This document shows positions 34,713 through 44,934 of a stretch of DNA of 64,000 nt, one piece after another. Position numbers and translations under genes: made by a program. Source of the stretch: Kappaphycus alvarezii (taxonomy: Eukaryota > Rhodophyta > Florideophyceae > Gigartinales > Solieriaceae). The notes beneath the pieces are model-generated. The model searched no databases. It was given only the letters and a program-made list of their open reading frames with translations, and was not told the origin of the DNA. Location: contig NADL03000627.1 in NCBI GenBank assembly GCA_002205965.3, positions 62,001 to 126,000 of the forward strand, given 5' to 3'. Position 1 is the stretch's first letter, and each line of letters begins with the position of its first letter.

Positions 34713-34754
34713 CACAGGGTGCTCGCTGCCCCCTTTCCATTTAAGCACCCTGTG
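34713..34754. repeat. 11-bp perfect inverted repeat, 20-nt loop
   Basis: CACAGGGTGCT at 34713-34723 and AGCACCCTGTG at 34744-34754. It could form a hairpin or mark the terminal repeats of a tiny element. There is no adjacent T run to make it a classical terminator. Confidence 0.7.
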
Positions 34755-34759
34755 ATGCA

Positions 34760-36200
34760 GTAGTACTGCTCGCTGAACGCGGGAAGAAGTTGGCGTGGTA
34801 GAATGGAGGATTCTCTGTACTGATTGACGGTATAATTGTCTTCGGGGTGTAAGACCAGACAGTGATCCGCAAAATGCTCGAAATTTTAAAAATAATCCAG
34901 TCCAAAGAATCGTATACACCAGAAAGAACTATTAGAAAACAAATATGTAGTAGTGGATTACCAGTGGTGAGTGCCTCCTTCAAAGAGAAGCAGCGTTTTC
35001 ACCAACGATAATCTTGAAGTTCCTATTTACATATAGATGCCGGAGTACGAGGTAAGTGTGAGTAAATATCACAATCGAACAGTGGAAGGAATGGTAAAAT
35101 GTGGGATGGGGAGGGTAAAATAAAAGGGTAGCCCGGGCAGGTGAACCTTGCAATGGCCAAATTGCCGTTGGCAAGGATGCTGCAAAGGCGGAAGTCAGGA
35201 GTCAAGTTCAGAACCAACACCGGGGTGGTTTTTTATTCTGGGAAATTAGTTGCCAAGTAGGTATGAATAATAGTTAGCCAGGTTAAATTTGTGTACTACG
35301 GTGGGGTAAGCAAAGTCAATGTCACCAGACTACTTGACATTCAAGTTAAAGATGAGTAAAGCCAACACTTGGCCCAATAGGTGCCTTTTAACTGCGATAT
35401 CAGGTCCAAGATGGGCTCTGGGTGGTCCAGAATACAAGCCCTCGAGTTTACTTGGGTGAGCATACAGTACGAATTATAATGGTGGGTGACAATCTAAAAT
35501 TGTCCTTACTGTGTCTTTTCGGATAGAAACGTGGATAGCGAAGGTGGCTGATTGATGAAATGAGACTTCCTCGGCTAGAACTAGTAGCTAGATTGGTACT
35601 TTACTCGGTAAAATATGCTCGTTGCCTCTGCTCAGTAGCACGAGGGCCGCTGCTTTGGCCTTGTTTATCCATCCAGACACAGCTGGTATCACATTTCTCA
35701 CTAGTTCACGTATAATTAAATCGCCACGTACTATGTGGGCTAATAACACCCCGTAGGATATTCCGGGCCACAATCGATCATGTTTTTCAAATAGTAAATC
35801 ACCGCACATTTTCCCCATCGCTGTGGTGCATTCACATTACAGCGTGAACTGTACACATATTGCATTGCACGAAGTGGATTTCAATCTGTATGGCACGATG
35901 TGCCAATTAGAGGGTATGCAATACCCCTTACATATTGCAGCACAAAACGCTAGGTGCTTACAGTTTATGCTTTACACTTCACCAGCGAAAGCACACAGTG
36001 CTCATCCTTTAGTCGCTCTATGCACTTTCTTGACGCAGTTGAGACTTGTATTCTCTCTCCCAATATGGGAAAGTCATTCACAACGGTAAAGTATAGTGCC
36101 TGCTGATAGCAGTGCACGAGCATGAATAAAAAATTGAATCATAAAAAGATCATCAAAATCAGCTCTCCTGGTGGCAGTACAGTACAAGTGCTGATTCCAT
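34760..36200. other. Unassigned sequence
   Basis: No gene supported. Short frames (35588-35818 minus, 35823-36089 plus) lack recognisable motifs. They may be further copia debris, since RNase H-like traces follow at 36218. Confidence 0.35.
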
Positions 36201-36217
36201 TGTGGTTATAATGTGAT

Positions 36218-36559
36218 GTGGCTCCCGCTGCTTCATCTCAAGGAGCGGCTATGAATCAGAAAGCTGCAAAACTCAGAGAGAACGATGTAATAACAGATAA
36301 TTTAACAACGCGTCAGCTAATATCCATAAAAACACAAGTAAGGTTCTCTAAACCTAGTAACTCCGTTAAATTGATTCACTTGGTTTCTTTTGCGGCCGGA
36401 TTTTTCAACATAACCGGAAACAAACCTACGGACAAAGAAGTATGGCCATTGGTATCCTTTATAGAGAGGGTAAGGACGCCAGTTGTATTTTCACTATACA
36501 TTGGGCCACCTTTAAGCAAAAACGAGTCTAGATCCGCTGAATTTGGTACGTTCCATTGA
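36218..36559 (+). pseudogene. Possible copia RT/RNase H junction fragment
   Basis: A 113-residue frame. The stretch LTTRQLISIKTQVRF then IHLVSFAAGFFNITGNKP, and the spacing to VSFIERVRTPVVFS, resemble the start of copia RNase H (pattern: LVVFADASF..N..., then ..GYVI.L.D). The catalytic Asp would be Ala here. Weak but consistent with the adjacent copia remnants. Confidence 0.3.
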
Positions 36560-36687
36560 TGGGTTCTTGTTCGAACCAGATAGTAGGTTCGAGATCACTT
36601 GAGGACTGCAGAGGAAAAAGACGTGTTGGGGTGAGGACTTACTGGCAACAGTGATCATCACAGAACGCTTTGATCTTTGTCCGATAC

Positions 36688-36880
36688 GGTCTGGACGATC
36701 ACCCTGTCTTGACGCAGCGGATACGCGCATTCTCCAGATCGATCCTGTTCGCCGTCGTAAGCCGCTAACCCTAAGCACTTAACACGGCCCGCACTTTTTG
36801 GTTTTGCATTCAACTCGTTCCTTCCAAGATGGAAAACGATTATCCTCTGGTTCTTCAAGATACAATGATTCCCGCATATA
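36688..36880 (-). repeat. Dispersed repeat, copy B (inverted relative to 31230-31420)
   Basis: See copy A. On the minus strand an open frame crosses it (37057-36779) with RESLYLEEPEDNRFPSW and ERVECKTKKCGPC. An alternative frame gives ELNAKPKSAGRVKCLG. Which frame is ancestral is unclear. Confidence 0.7.
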
Positions 36881-37006
36881 CAAGTTGAAATAGGTTTGAA
36901 CGGCGCAGTTGAAAATACTCTCTATGTTTGATAAAATTACGTAAAATGACCATTGGTCGCTTAAATACTCAATACGCATTGCATTAATGTATGATAAATT
37001 GACAAT

Positions 37007-37071
37007 GTACAGTACTGTACTGTACTTACTGTATGGCACTTTGTGCTTACTGTGCAAGGAGCAGTACAGTA
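37007..37071. repeat. CAGTA palindrome upstream of PRA1 gene
   Basis: Perfect palindrome GTACAGTACTGTAC at 37007-37020, extended by TGTACTTACTG, with a further GCAGTACAGTA near 37061. It lies about 260 bp upstream of the start codon at 37279. Confidence 0.6.
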
Positions 37072-37278
37072 TTTACAGAATTACAGAGTTGGACAGCGCT
37101 GAACAAACGTCAGCGACGTCATGGTATGGAATCAATCCAGCTGTGTTTTTGTACATTTCTGCTGATGTGCACACCGAACCGAAACACATTCGTTTCAATT
37201 CGACGCGTACCTCCATTCCCCGACCAAAACGAAATCGTGCTACTCCTACTTCCCCCGCGCCCTCAACCTCCATTCACC

Positions 37279-37919
37279 ATGGGCTACGGCTCGTCCGCCG
37301 AAGAAGAGCGCATGCTTAGTTTCTCATCCAAGGAGATGATGACCGCCCCTCCCCAACCTCAACCAACTGCCTCCACGATCCCCACCTCTCACATGCCCAA
37401 CGCAAACTCCAACTCAGCACCCTCCGATCCTTCTCCTCATGCCCCTTCCTTCCCGCCTTTCTTTCCAACGCCGCAACCTCCCGGGTCGTGTCCTATGCCC
37501 TCCAGACATGGGACGAGCGTCGCCCATGGACCGAATTCTACTCTACTCGAGCTATTAGCCGCCCGCAGTTTGCCGCCCTCAGCGATCGCTTCGCATCAAA
37601 CTTGCATGTTTATCGCGCAAACTATCAGATCATCGCCGCCTTTTGGCTTCTCTTTGTTTTATTGGGTAGTATTCAAACGCTCTTGCTGGCAGCTATCTTG
37701 TTTTGGTTGTTGGAGTGGTATTGCTCCTTTTTCGCAAACCGCAATGCAGGCTCGTTGCCTCAAAAGCACGTCGTCATTGCAATCTTTGCTACTCTTTTCA
37801 TCATATGGATAACTGGAATCGGCAAATTCACTGTCGCGTCGCTTTGCCTCTCCGCTATCTCCGTCGCTGTTCACGCCGCCTTTCATGAGCCTCAAACTAT
37901 CGAGACAGAGATTGTGTAA
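37279..37919 (+). CDS. PRA1-family (prenylated Rab acceptor) membrane protein, one frameshift
   Basis: Starts MGYGSSAEEERMLSFSS at 37279 with a Pro/Ser/Thr/Asn-rich cytosolic N-terminus. The conserved domain is in the second frame and begins around FLSNAATSRVVSYALQ. It continues with ERRPWTEFYSTRAISRPQF, RFASNLHVYRANYQII (the PRA1 signature R..NL..Y..NY) and paired hydrophobic segments FWLLFVLLGSIQTLLLAAIL and IAIFATLFIIWITGI, ending QTIETEIV. PRA1 proteins sit in ER/Golgi membranes and interact with prenylated Rab GTPases and vesicle traffic factors. The frames join somewhere between about 37320 and 37480 by the equivalent of one missing base. A very small intron is a less likely alternative. 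It converges on the farnesyltransferase gene, with about 350 bp between stops. Confidence 0.75.
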
Positions 37920-38270
37920 ACCATTGCCTCCTCTTGTCATGCCGCACCTTTCGAATCTCTTCAATCCACCATGTTACAACCAAGTCGCCTTGAAATCCTT
38001 TTACAAGAATGTTCTCGAGTACTTCTGCCCCTCAAACCTCACCACCCACCGCATCTCATCTCATCCTCTATGACTGTCTTCATGCAACGAAGCAGTTGTT
38101 TCCCTCTCGACGCTCGCATATTTCCACTGAATAACTCCACATACTACTTGCATCACTACAACATCACCACCTCGCTGCTTACGCAAGCCGTCACACATGC
38201 TTCCCGACCCGCTAACTAAACACCAAGTACTACTGTCATGTAACTGCGCTCAACTAGTACCACGCCCTTC

Positions 38271-39437
38271 CTACGACCCCCCGCGAAAGAATCGCCATGC
38301 ATTTTCAAACTTTTCCTCGCTTAGGTGATAAACAGCGTTCATCTCCTTGATCCCGCCCTCCAAGTACGCCCCTCCCACGTTATATGCAACGCTCAATCCA
38401 CTTAAGGCGTAGCACGTATGCATAAAGTCCCTCGGCATCCCTGGTTTATCCCTCAAACCACCGTTGTCCAACTGGCAGCATTCCAACACGTACCTCACCA
38501 ACCGCTCCGCATCAAAGCAATGCACCCCTAGCATCGCGAACAGCCCTCCCACCCAAAACGAGTAGCAACTATCCACCAACTTATTCGTCCTTCCTTGAAA
38601 TCCCCCCTCATATCCCATCTGTCTCATCACCGCCCAGTCCAACAACTTTTCCCGATCCAACGCTCTCTCCACCCCTAGTATCACCGCACTTGCATATCCG
38701 CAATAAGTGTTCCCCCCATGACTCTCCGCCCCCGGTTCACCCCCGATCCCACCATCAAACCCCTGCAAACTTCTCAGCCATGCGCCACACTTGACCTTCA
38801 CTTCCCTCCCCCACTCCCCATCTAACATCCCCACCATACTCCCAACACTCACCGCACAGTAACAACCCCTCACATCCATTTCCCCCCCTTCACTAACTTG
38901 AAACGCTCCCTTGTCCCTCCACATACTTCGAATAAACCGATTCAAGCCCTCCACATCCACACTCTTCAACGCCTCCTCCGTCCCCAACGCACACAGCGCC
39001 ATGAAAACGGAAAACGTGCTCGCCATATGAGCACTCTGCCCGGGTCCCCCTCCATACCCCCCACGTTCCTTATCCTTACATTTCTCAAAATGCTTCACAA
39101 CCCTCTGTCCCAATTCCGTCGGTACGCGAACGTCAAGTAAATCAAGTGCATGGAGAATCCAAAATGCCGCCCACCCTTGCAATGGATCAAACGATACAAA
39201 GCCACGAGGAAAGCGGTGTAGACTGCGTAGCAGCCAGCGGGTGTGCTTCTCGCGATGCAAAGTTGGAGTGGAAAGAGGAGGGAGCGCATGACGTAAATCA
39301 AAAATGCATTGCTCGATATGCGCTTGCTCCTCCCAGGTGTTGGTGATGTGGTTTTCGTGCGAGGATGACTGCTTCGCAAACTCTTGCAGCTCTGCCTCAG
39401 TTGGTTCGGACAATGCTGTCGCTTGTACAAAGGACAT
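38271..39437 (-). CDS. Protein farnesyltransferase subunit beta
   Basis: An intact, intron-free 388-residue protein. It covers the alpha-alpha barrel of prenyltransferase repeats. FTase-specific blocks are PLQGWAAFWILHALDLLDV (residues 85-103), GGYGGGPGQSAHMASTFS (126-143), EMDVRGCYCAVSV (186-198), GGIGGEPGAESHGGNTYC (229-246), GYEGGFQGRTNKLVDSCYSF (275-294) and GGLRDKPGMPRDFMHTCYAL (326-344). The zinc ligands of the family are visible as Asp289, Cys291 and His340. RTNK and the HGG turn fit farnesyl-diphosphate binding. It pairs with an alpha subunit (not in the window) to farnesylate CAAX proteins such as Ras or Ydj1-type chaperones in the cytosol. The FTase beta assignment over GGTase-I beta rests on the GGPGQ and KPGxxRDFxHTCY blocks. 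Its length is normal, slightly short at the N-terminus. Confidence 0.92.
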   Translation of the reverse strand: MSFVQATALSEPTEAELQEFAKQSSSHENHITNTWEEQAHIEQCIFDLRHALPPLSTPTLHREKHTRWLLRSLHRFPRGFVSFDPLQGWAAFWILHALDLLDVRVPTELGQRVVKHFEKCKDKERGGYGGGPGQSAHMASTFSVFMALCALGTEEALKSVDVEGLNRFIRSMWRDKGAFQVSEGGEMDVRGCYCAVSVGSMVGMLDGEWGREVKVKCGAWLRSLQGFDGGIGGEPGAESHGGNTYCGYASAVILGVERALDREKLLDWAVMRQMGYEGGFQGRTNKLVDSCYSFWVGGLFAMLGVHCFDAERLVRYVLECCQLDNGGLRDKPGMPRDFMHTCYALSGLSVAYNVGGAYLEGGIKEMNAVYHLSEEKFENAWRFFRGGS

Positions 39438-40519
39438 TGGTATGGGGAGTAGCGAACGTTGAACACGTTGGTGAGTCTTGAGTTTGGCGGTATCCAGACG
39501 GTTGTTAGAGGTGGCGGATCAACAGTACTCATGCTGACGACGATTGAAAAGAGTGTTTCATAAGGTTGAAAAGCGTAAATATTTACGCTTTGTGCTTCTG
39601 ATAAGAACTCAAATACTGAGTAAAATATTTGTCGCCCATTTTGGCTCAGGACTGCGACCTCCGTCCGAGACGGCTTCAGCCCTGCCCTCAATGACTCTTT
39701 CCACCCTGAATCACTTCTTGCGCGTCCTTTTGCCCCGGATTTTTCGCCTTGAGCATCAAGGATATTTGAAACAGAAAACTTGACGACGGGTTTCTTTGGG
39801 AGGATTCTTTTGGGGCAAACGATGAGGCAAAACCAAGCGCTCTTTCAAATGCAGACGAGGCCCTCCCTACTTGCCTGTGGGTTGCAAACACTGCAGTCTT
39901 ATCAGACAATTCGAGGCTTGAGCAAGATTTAAAATTTAATGTGGCGAGAATAATTGCGACGGCATTGCAGTCTTTAAAACCTCGCGATTAGCTGAACGCA
40001 ATCTCCATGATGAAATCAGTCACGATGTGGGTTGACGCGTTGGTCCAGCCCTGTAGGATAATGGAGCATTGGCGGGATAGCAAGCAGTCAGCATGGGGTC
40101 TTCCGGGGCGTGACAGGGTGATTGGACTGGTAAGTGTGGGCCTTCTTTTTGCACAGTTCCCGATGCAATAGATATAGGAGTGAGATGAGTCTGTTGAGGG
40201 TTGAAGGGTAGCGGATCACAGAGAACGGAACTCTGTGCAAAGAGCAGTATGTCCAAATTCAATGGAGGAATTTCACTGTATCGCAACTTTATGGGTGAAC
40301 GCAAAGTCCACGGCAGTGCTACGGTAAAGCATTTGACCGACGAAAATACTCACAGCAATCCCCATCTACTTCTGAATTCCATATTTTATGCAACCGCGAG
40401 CCGGCTCTACACCATTTGTTGCAGATACTCACCTCTACGACCTCCCCCATGCCTACGCTCGCCAAAGCAACTCCATCATTTGTTGGATTGTGTTTTACTG
40501 AGCAATTTCTACGCAATCA
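39438..40519. other. Intergenic between FTase beta and asparaginase
   Basis: About 1.1 kb with only short frames on both strands and no motif. It should contain the promoter of the FTase beta gene and the 3' end of the asparaginase gene. I see no clear TATA box or other named element. Confidence 0.5.
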
Positions 40520-41831
40520 TTATTGATCTGCCCACGTCTTTACATAACTTACGCCCTGCCAATTTCGGCAAGCTCGAAACATCATCGGTGAGTTCAATTC
40601 CATCACCACCTCGCCCCCCGGTGTGACACCGACAAACCCTCCACTTCTCTCAGGGAGCACCCGATGCACCACCTCAGCCACCGCATCCTTCACAGCGAGT
40701 CCTCCATACTCGACTGCAAAACAAACGCGACTCGCCGCGCTAAACTTTAAAAATTCCTCACCCCAACCCGTGCCACTGAGCGCACAGCTCTTATTTGACG
40801 CGTAACTCCCCGCCCCAACTACAGGTGTATCCCCAATACGCCCCTCCAACTTGTTCGTCACCCCTCCCGTCGACGTGACACATGCTACATTTCCCTGTCC
40901 GTCGCACACTGTCGCGCCCACGGTGCCCCCTTCCGCATCCCCGCCTCCTTCATTCACCCCTACCCCACCGACCAACCCCGAGTGATCCAATTCTGCAGCA
41001 TTACGTTGCTTTGCTCGCGCCAGGCTCAATTTCCGCCGATCCGTCTGAAACCAGCCCGGATCACGTGTTTCAATCAACCCAGGATACTTGCTTGCAAACC
41101 GTTCCGCCGCCGCAAACCCTAAAAATTGAAAGTCTGCTGTCACGCTGATCAGCGCCGCAAGCCGCGCCGGATACATGATAGTGCGCACTAAACTCGCAAC
41201 ATGGGAATATTGTTAGATCGCCGTTCTGCCACCACGATTATCATTCTTGAAAAAATTCCGCACAACGGCAATGGCGCATTCAAGAGCAGGTGAAACGCGC
41301 GGTTGGCAGGTGGGTGCACACACTTACATCCTGTGACGGCACCGATTCGCAAGGTAGCGCCATCCATAACCAGGGCCTCATTTTCGCAAAATTCACGAGC
41401 ATTCAACACAGCCCCTCTACCTAAGGATGGAAACAGGGCACAACAGCAAATGATCGACAGCGCCAAAGTCGCACACCGTTAGTTGCGCGAATTTGGCACG
41501 ACTCGACGAGACCCCCAAACCGCTCAAATGGACAGCCGCCTGCCAAAAAAAATGAAAAGATCAAGGGGGCAAACATACCAGCATTAAACAAGGGCGAGTG
41601 TTCCATAACCTCGACTGCGGCGAGGGCAGCGGCGACAGCAGTGCAAGGAAACGAAACATGGCTACGATGCCACGGGGCGGCAGCAGTGGAAGTAGGGCCA
41701 TTCACGAGGACATCGTATGCGGCATTGACAGAGGCCTCGAGGGTGTGTTCATAGGGCAGGAGCACGGTGTCTCGCGGCATATCACCCGCACCGCCATGGA
41801 TTGCAATGGCCCAGTTCCCTTTGGCCGACAT
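40520..41831 (-). CDS. Type-2 L-asparaginase / isoaspartyl peptidase, three exons
   Basis: An Ntn-hydrolase. Exons: 41831-41579, 41420-41328 and 41187-40520. The two introns are 158 bp (GTATGT...TTAG) and 140 bp (GTAAGT...TTTAG), both phase 1. Spliced length is 337 residues. The start reads MSAKGNWAIAIHGGAGDMPR, the family's N-terminal block. NAGRGAVLN and GATLRIGAVTG span exon 1-2 and exon 2. The autocleavage site is EGGTVGATVCD with the nucleophile Thr at residue 204, followed by ACVTSTGGVTNKLEGRIGDTP and GAGSYASNKSCALSGTG. The precursor cleaves itself before that Thr to give alpha and beta chains, which hydrolyse asparagine or isoaspartyl dipeptides. All key residues are present. It is the only gene in the window with clear spliceosomal introns. 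Confidence 0.9.
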
Positions 41832-42949
41832 GGTGAGAGGCGGGGACGAGACGCGCCACGGGTGAACAAGCGATCAACAATACGACACTAAAGTGGCGGG
41901 GATCGGGCACGGGCGGGGGACGGCGAATGACGAGGAGGTATGGAGAGGATGTTTGTCCCAAAAGCAGCAAAAAAGAGCAATTTGAAATTCAAGCATCTCT
42001 GTTGACAACAAGTGCAACAATGACCAGTGACTTTGCTCCAAATCCGATAAACCAGGCATGCCAAAGTATCAAAATACTTGACCCATTCACAAGACACACA
42101 CGCGCCCCAGCCCCAAAACCACCCAAGCCCCCCCCCCGTTTGCCACGCACCGTTGCTGGCTGCTGGGCGGTACGCTCAGCGGCCTCGTCAAGTGCGGCAC
42201 GGGGGCATGCGGTGTATTCATGCGTGAGCGTGGTTGACGTGACGGGGGTGTTGAGTTGCATCGGGGCACTATGTGGATGGGGATGGGGTGTGGGGCGGGG
42301 GAGTGTTGGTGGAGGGTCGGGCGTGTGAGGGGGGCGGAATGCTGGACATGTCAAGCGATCGGGTGGTGTGCTTGGGGAGGGCTTACAGTGCTGACAGTGC
42401 GGTGAGTATGTTTACAGTGGTGTAATGGAGACTTGACAGTCAAAGAAGGCGAGTAGATCTCTCCGTCTCTCTCCTGAGAAATGGATTGTTGTCATGGCTT
42501 TCCAATTAATAATTGAGGACAGCTAGCTCAAAAAGGATGTTGAATACAGGCCAAGCATTGGCTCAAGTATGAATGGAAAAAATGTTCCAAATTTTGTTTC
42601 ATACCTTGCGGACGTTGATATCCAATGATAGGAGCGTATGATCCACTTTGGTTTTGTAATTGCTCTCATCCTGTTACCCCATCCCCCCATCCCACGCGGC
42701 CTCCAACCATCCCAATCGCAAAACAAACTTTTACCGAATTTCCCCCAATTGCATCCAAGATAAAAAAAAAAAAATCATTTTGCAACCTGCTTGCCGTTTA
42801 CAAAACACGTCCGTGCAGTATCCCTCTCTATTGATCAAAACGCAAATAATATCCCACCCCCCCCCCCCCCGCGATCCCGCCGTTCCTTCCATCCCACCCA
42901 CCCTCCCCAATCCCATCCACCCCTTCCTCCCACTCCCTCCACTCCCATC
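41832..42949. promoter_or_regulatory. Divergent intergenic region, asparaginase / ECT
   Basis: A 1.1-kb shared upstream region between divergently transcribed genes, so both promoters should lie here. It contains G/C-skewed patches (42120-42330), an A run at about 42762-42775 and a C run of about 16 at 42857-42872, 80 bp before the ECT start. The leader just before the start is C-rich (ACTCCCATC then ATG). No defined transcription factor site can be named. Confidence 0.4.
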
Positions 42950-44234
42950 ATGTCAGAGACCGTGTCAGACATTGGCGCACTCTTCACACTCTTCGACGTC
43001 GCCATCGCCGCCCGTACCTTGTATTGCTTTTGTCGCACCTATTTTACACACAAGGTCCGCAAGGATGACCAACGCAAAGCCCTTCTTCAAGACACTCTTG
43101 CCGCTCATCGTCACAAAAACAATCCAACCGTCCCAAAAAGAAAAAGCCCATCCGCGTCTACATGGACGGCTGTTTCGATGCCATGCATTTCGGTCATGCA
43201 AATGCCTTGCGACAGGCAAAGGCCTTGGGCGATGTCCTTGTCGTTGGAATCAACCCCGAGACCGAGATCCGTAAGCATAAGGGCCCTCCCGTCATGACCG
43301 ATGAAGAGCGCAGAGTCGCCGTGTCCAGTGTCAAATGGGTCGACGAGGTATTGACCGACGTCCCGTATGTCGTCACCCCGCAGTTTTTGAGAACCTTGAT
43401 CGAACATCATGGCATTGATATTATTGTCCATGGCGATGACCCTTGCATCGGCGCCGATGGTGAGGACGTTTACAAGGCCGTCAAGGAAATGGGACGGTTT
43501 AGGACCGTCAAACGCACCGAGGGTGTTAGTTCGACCGATATTGTCGGTAGAATGTTGTTGTGTACCAGGGATCATCACGTCGGGATGAAGGCTGTCACCG
43601 ATGGACATTCCAGTCATAGTGGTCATGCGCAGGGTGCGCCCCCGTTTTCAAGGGTCAGCAACTTTTTGCCCACCACTAGACGCCTCATTCAGTTTGCTGG
43701 GCAGACAAAGGCCCCAAAGCCCGGCGATCGTGTCGTTTATTGTGATGGGACCTTTGATATGTTTCATGCTGGCCATATTGAGACTTTGAGGATGGCGAGG
43801 GAGAAGGGTGACTTTTTGTTGGTCGGTATTCATGATGATGCTACCGTCAATCGAAGGAGGGGAGTAATTTTCCAATTATGAATCTGCATGAGCGGACTTT
43901 GGGCGTCTTGAGTTGTCGTTACGTGGATGAGGTGATTATTGGTGCTCCATGGTGTGTCTCTGAGGATATGATTAAGACGATGAATATTTCTACCGTTGTC
44001 CATGGCAAGCATAGGGGAGACAGCAAGAAGCTCGATGATTGGGTTGACCCGTACGAAGTGCCGAGGAGAATGGGGATTTTGAAGGAGGTGGGGGGACAAA
44101 GCGAGCTGACCGTAGAAGTGATTTTGGATAGGATAGTCAAGAATAGGGAAGCCTTTGTCAAACGCAACATCAAGAAGGAAGCTGCAGAGGAGGAATATCT
44201 GACAAAGCATAAGACGTATGTTGAGGAGGGGTAA
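42950..44234 (+). CDS. Ethanolamine-phosphate cytidylyltransferase, two frameshifts
   Basis: Makes CDP-ethanolamine from CTP and phosphoethanolamine, the rate-setting step of phosphatidylethanolamine synthesis by the Kennedy pathway. The start MSETVSDIGALFTLF gives an N-terminal, mildly hydrophobic segment (about residues 8-32) that may act as a membrane anchor, as in plant PECT1. Two cytidylyltransferase domains follow. The first has VYMDGCFDAMHFGHANAL (HxGH motif), IVHGDDPC and RTEGVSSTDIVGRML. The second has VVYCDGTFDMFHAGHIETL and, after a shift, NFPIMNLHERTLGVLSCRY and TVVHGKHRGD. The frame breaks near 43118 (A5 where A6 restores frame) and near 43870 (AA where AAA restores frame); each is one missing base in a homopolymer. 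Restored length of about 428 residues fits the family. A pseudogene is the alternative, but no other damage is seen. Confidence 0.88.
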
Positions 44235-44934
44235 CGTGCAACTTGTGGTTGTTGGTTTGGTGCGATTCGGAAAAAGAAAGGGAACAGATTATCATGCAAA
44301 TGTTAGTGTCGTCGTTAAGCTCCTGTCAAGGTGAGTGTTCGATACCGGGCCGTATCGCCCTCGATGGACGTCGAGTTTGCAAGATAGCTACTAAGGATAT
44401 GGCTGGTCGCGTGGATAGTGTGAAATCATTCAGATAACTGTTGCAAGGCATTCCTGTGGATAGTTTGATATGCTCTTTTTTCTTTCTTGTGATCTCCTTT
44501 GAAAGCAGCGCAAGGTTAGACACGGTACAGCAGGTTCGTTTTTGCAATGTATTTGTCTTGCCATGTTGCTCCAAGCACAGCAGAGAGACTGAACAGCCAC
44601 TATCCAGCATTAACAGAATGGCAACTCTGGTAAGGGTTTCACCTTTCGATTATGATACGAAGCGTCCAACAGAAAGAAATAAAAGTCGCAATGTCTGAGA
44701 TATTGAGATGAATTTTGACAAAGGGTTTCGCTCCGCTTGGATTTTTGTATGGATCGCGGAGAAAGCCTTGATGTTACAGTATGATCTACGCAGTGGATTT
44801 GGCGCTGTTTCTCCACGGTTACCGTACGGGTTTATACCGTACCATATCCTGCACTCTTGCCCATTTTCCAACCTCCCTGGTCTCTGGGACGTCCCGACCG
44901 CACGCCTCCGACCCCCGTCATACCGCGCAAGAAA
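44235..44934. other. Intergenic, no gene supported
   Basis: About 700 bp downstream of the cytidylyltransferase gene. Short frames only. It leads into the non-LTR element tail. Confidence 0.45.

Noticed and set aside
34713-34754. Hairpin as a transcription terminator
   Set aside because: No T run follows, and intrinsic terminators are not expected in nuclear genes of this kind.
40520-41831. Three separate asparaginase ORFs or a frameshifted pseudogene
   Set aside because: The gaps have good GT-AG borders, correct phase and restore the conserved NAGRGAVLN and GAVTG blocks. Introns explain them better.
42087-42354. Short Pro/Thr-rich frames upstream of the cytidylyltransferase gene
   Set aside because: They are overlapping artefacts of a C/A- and G-rich patch in a divergent promoter region.
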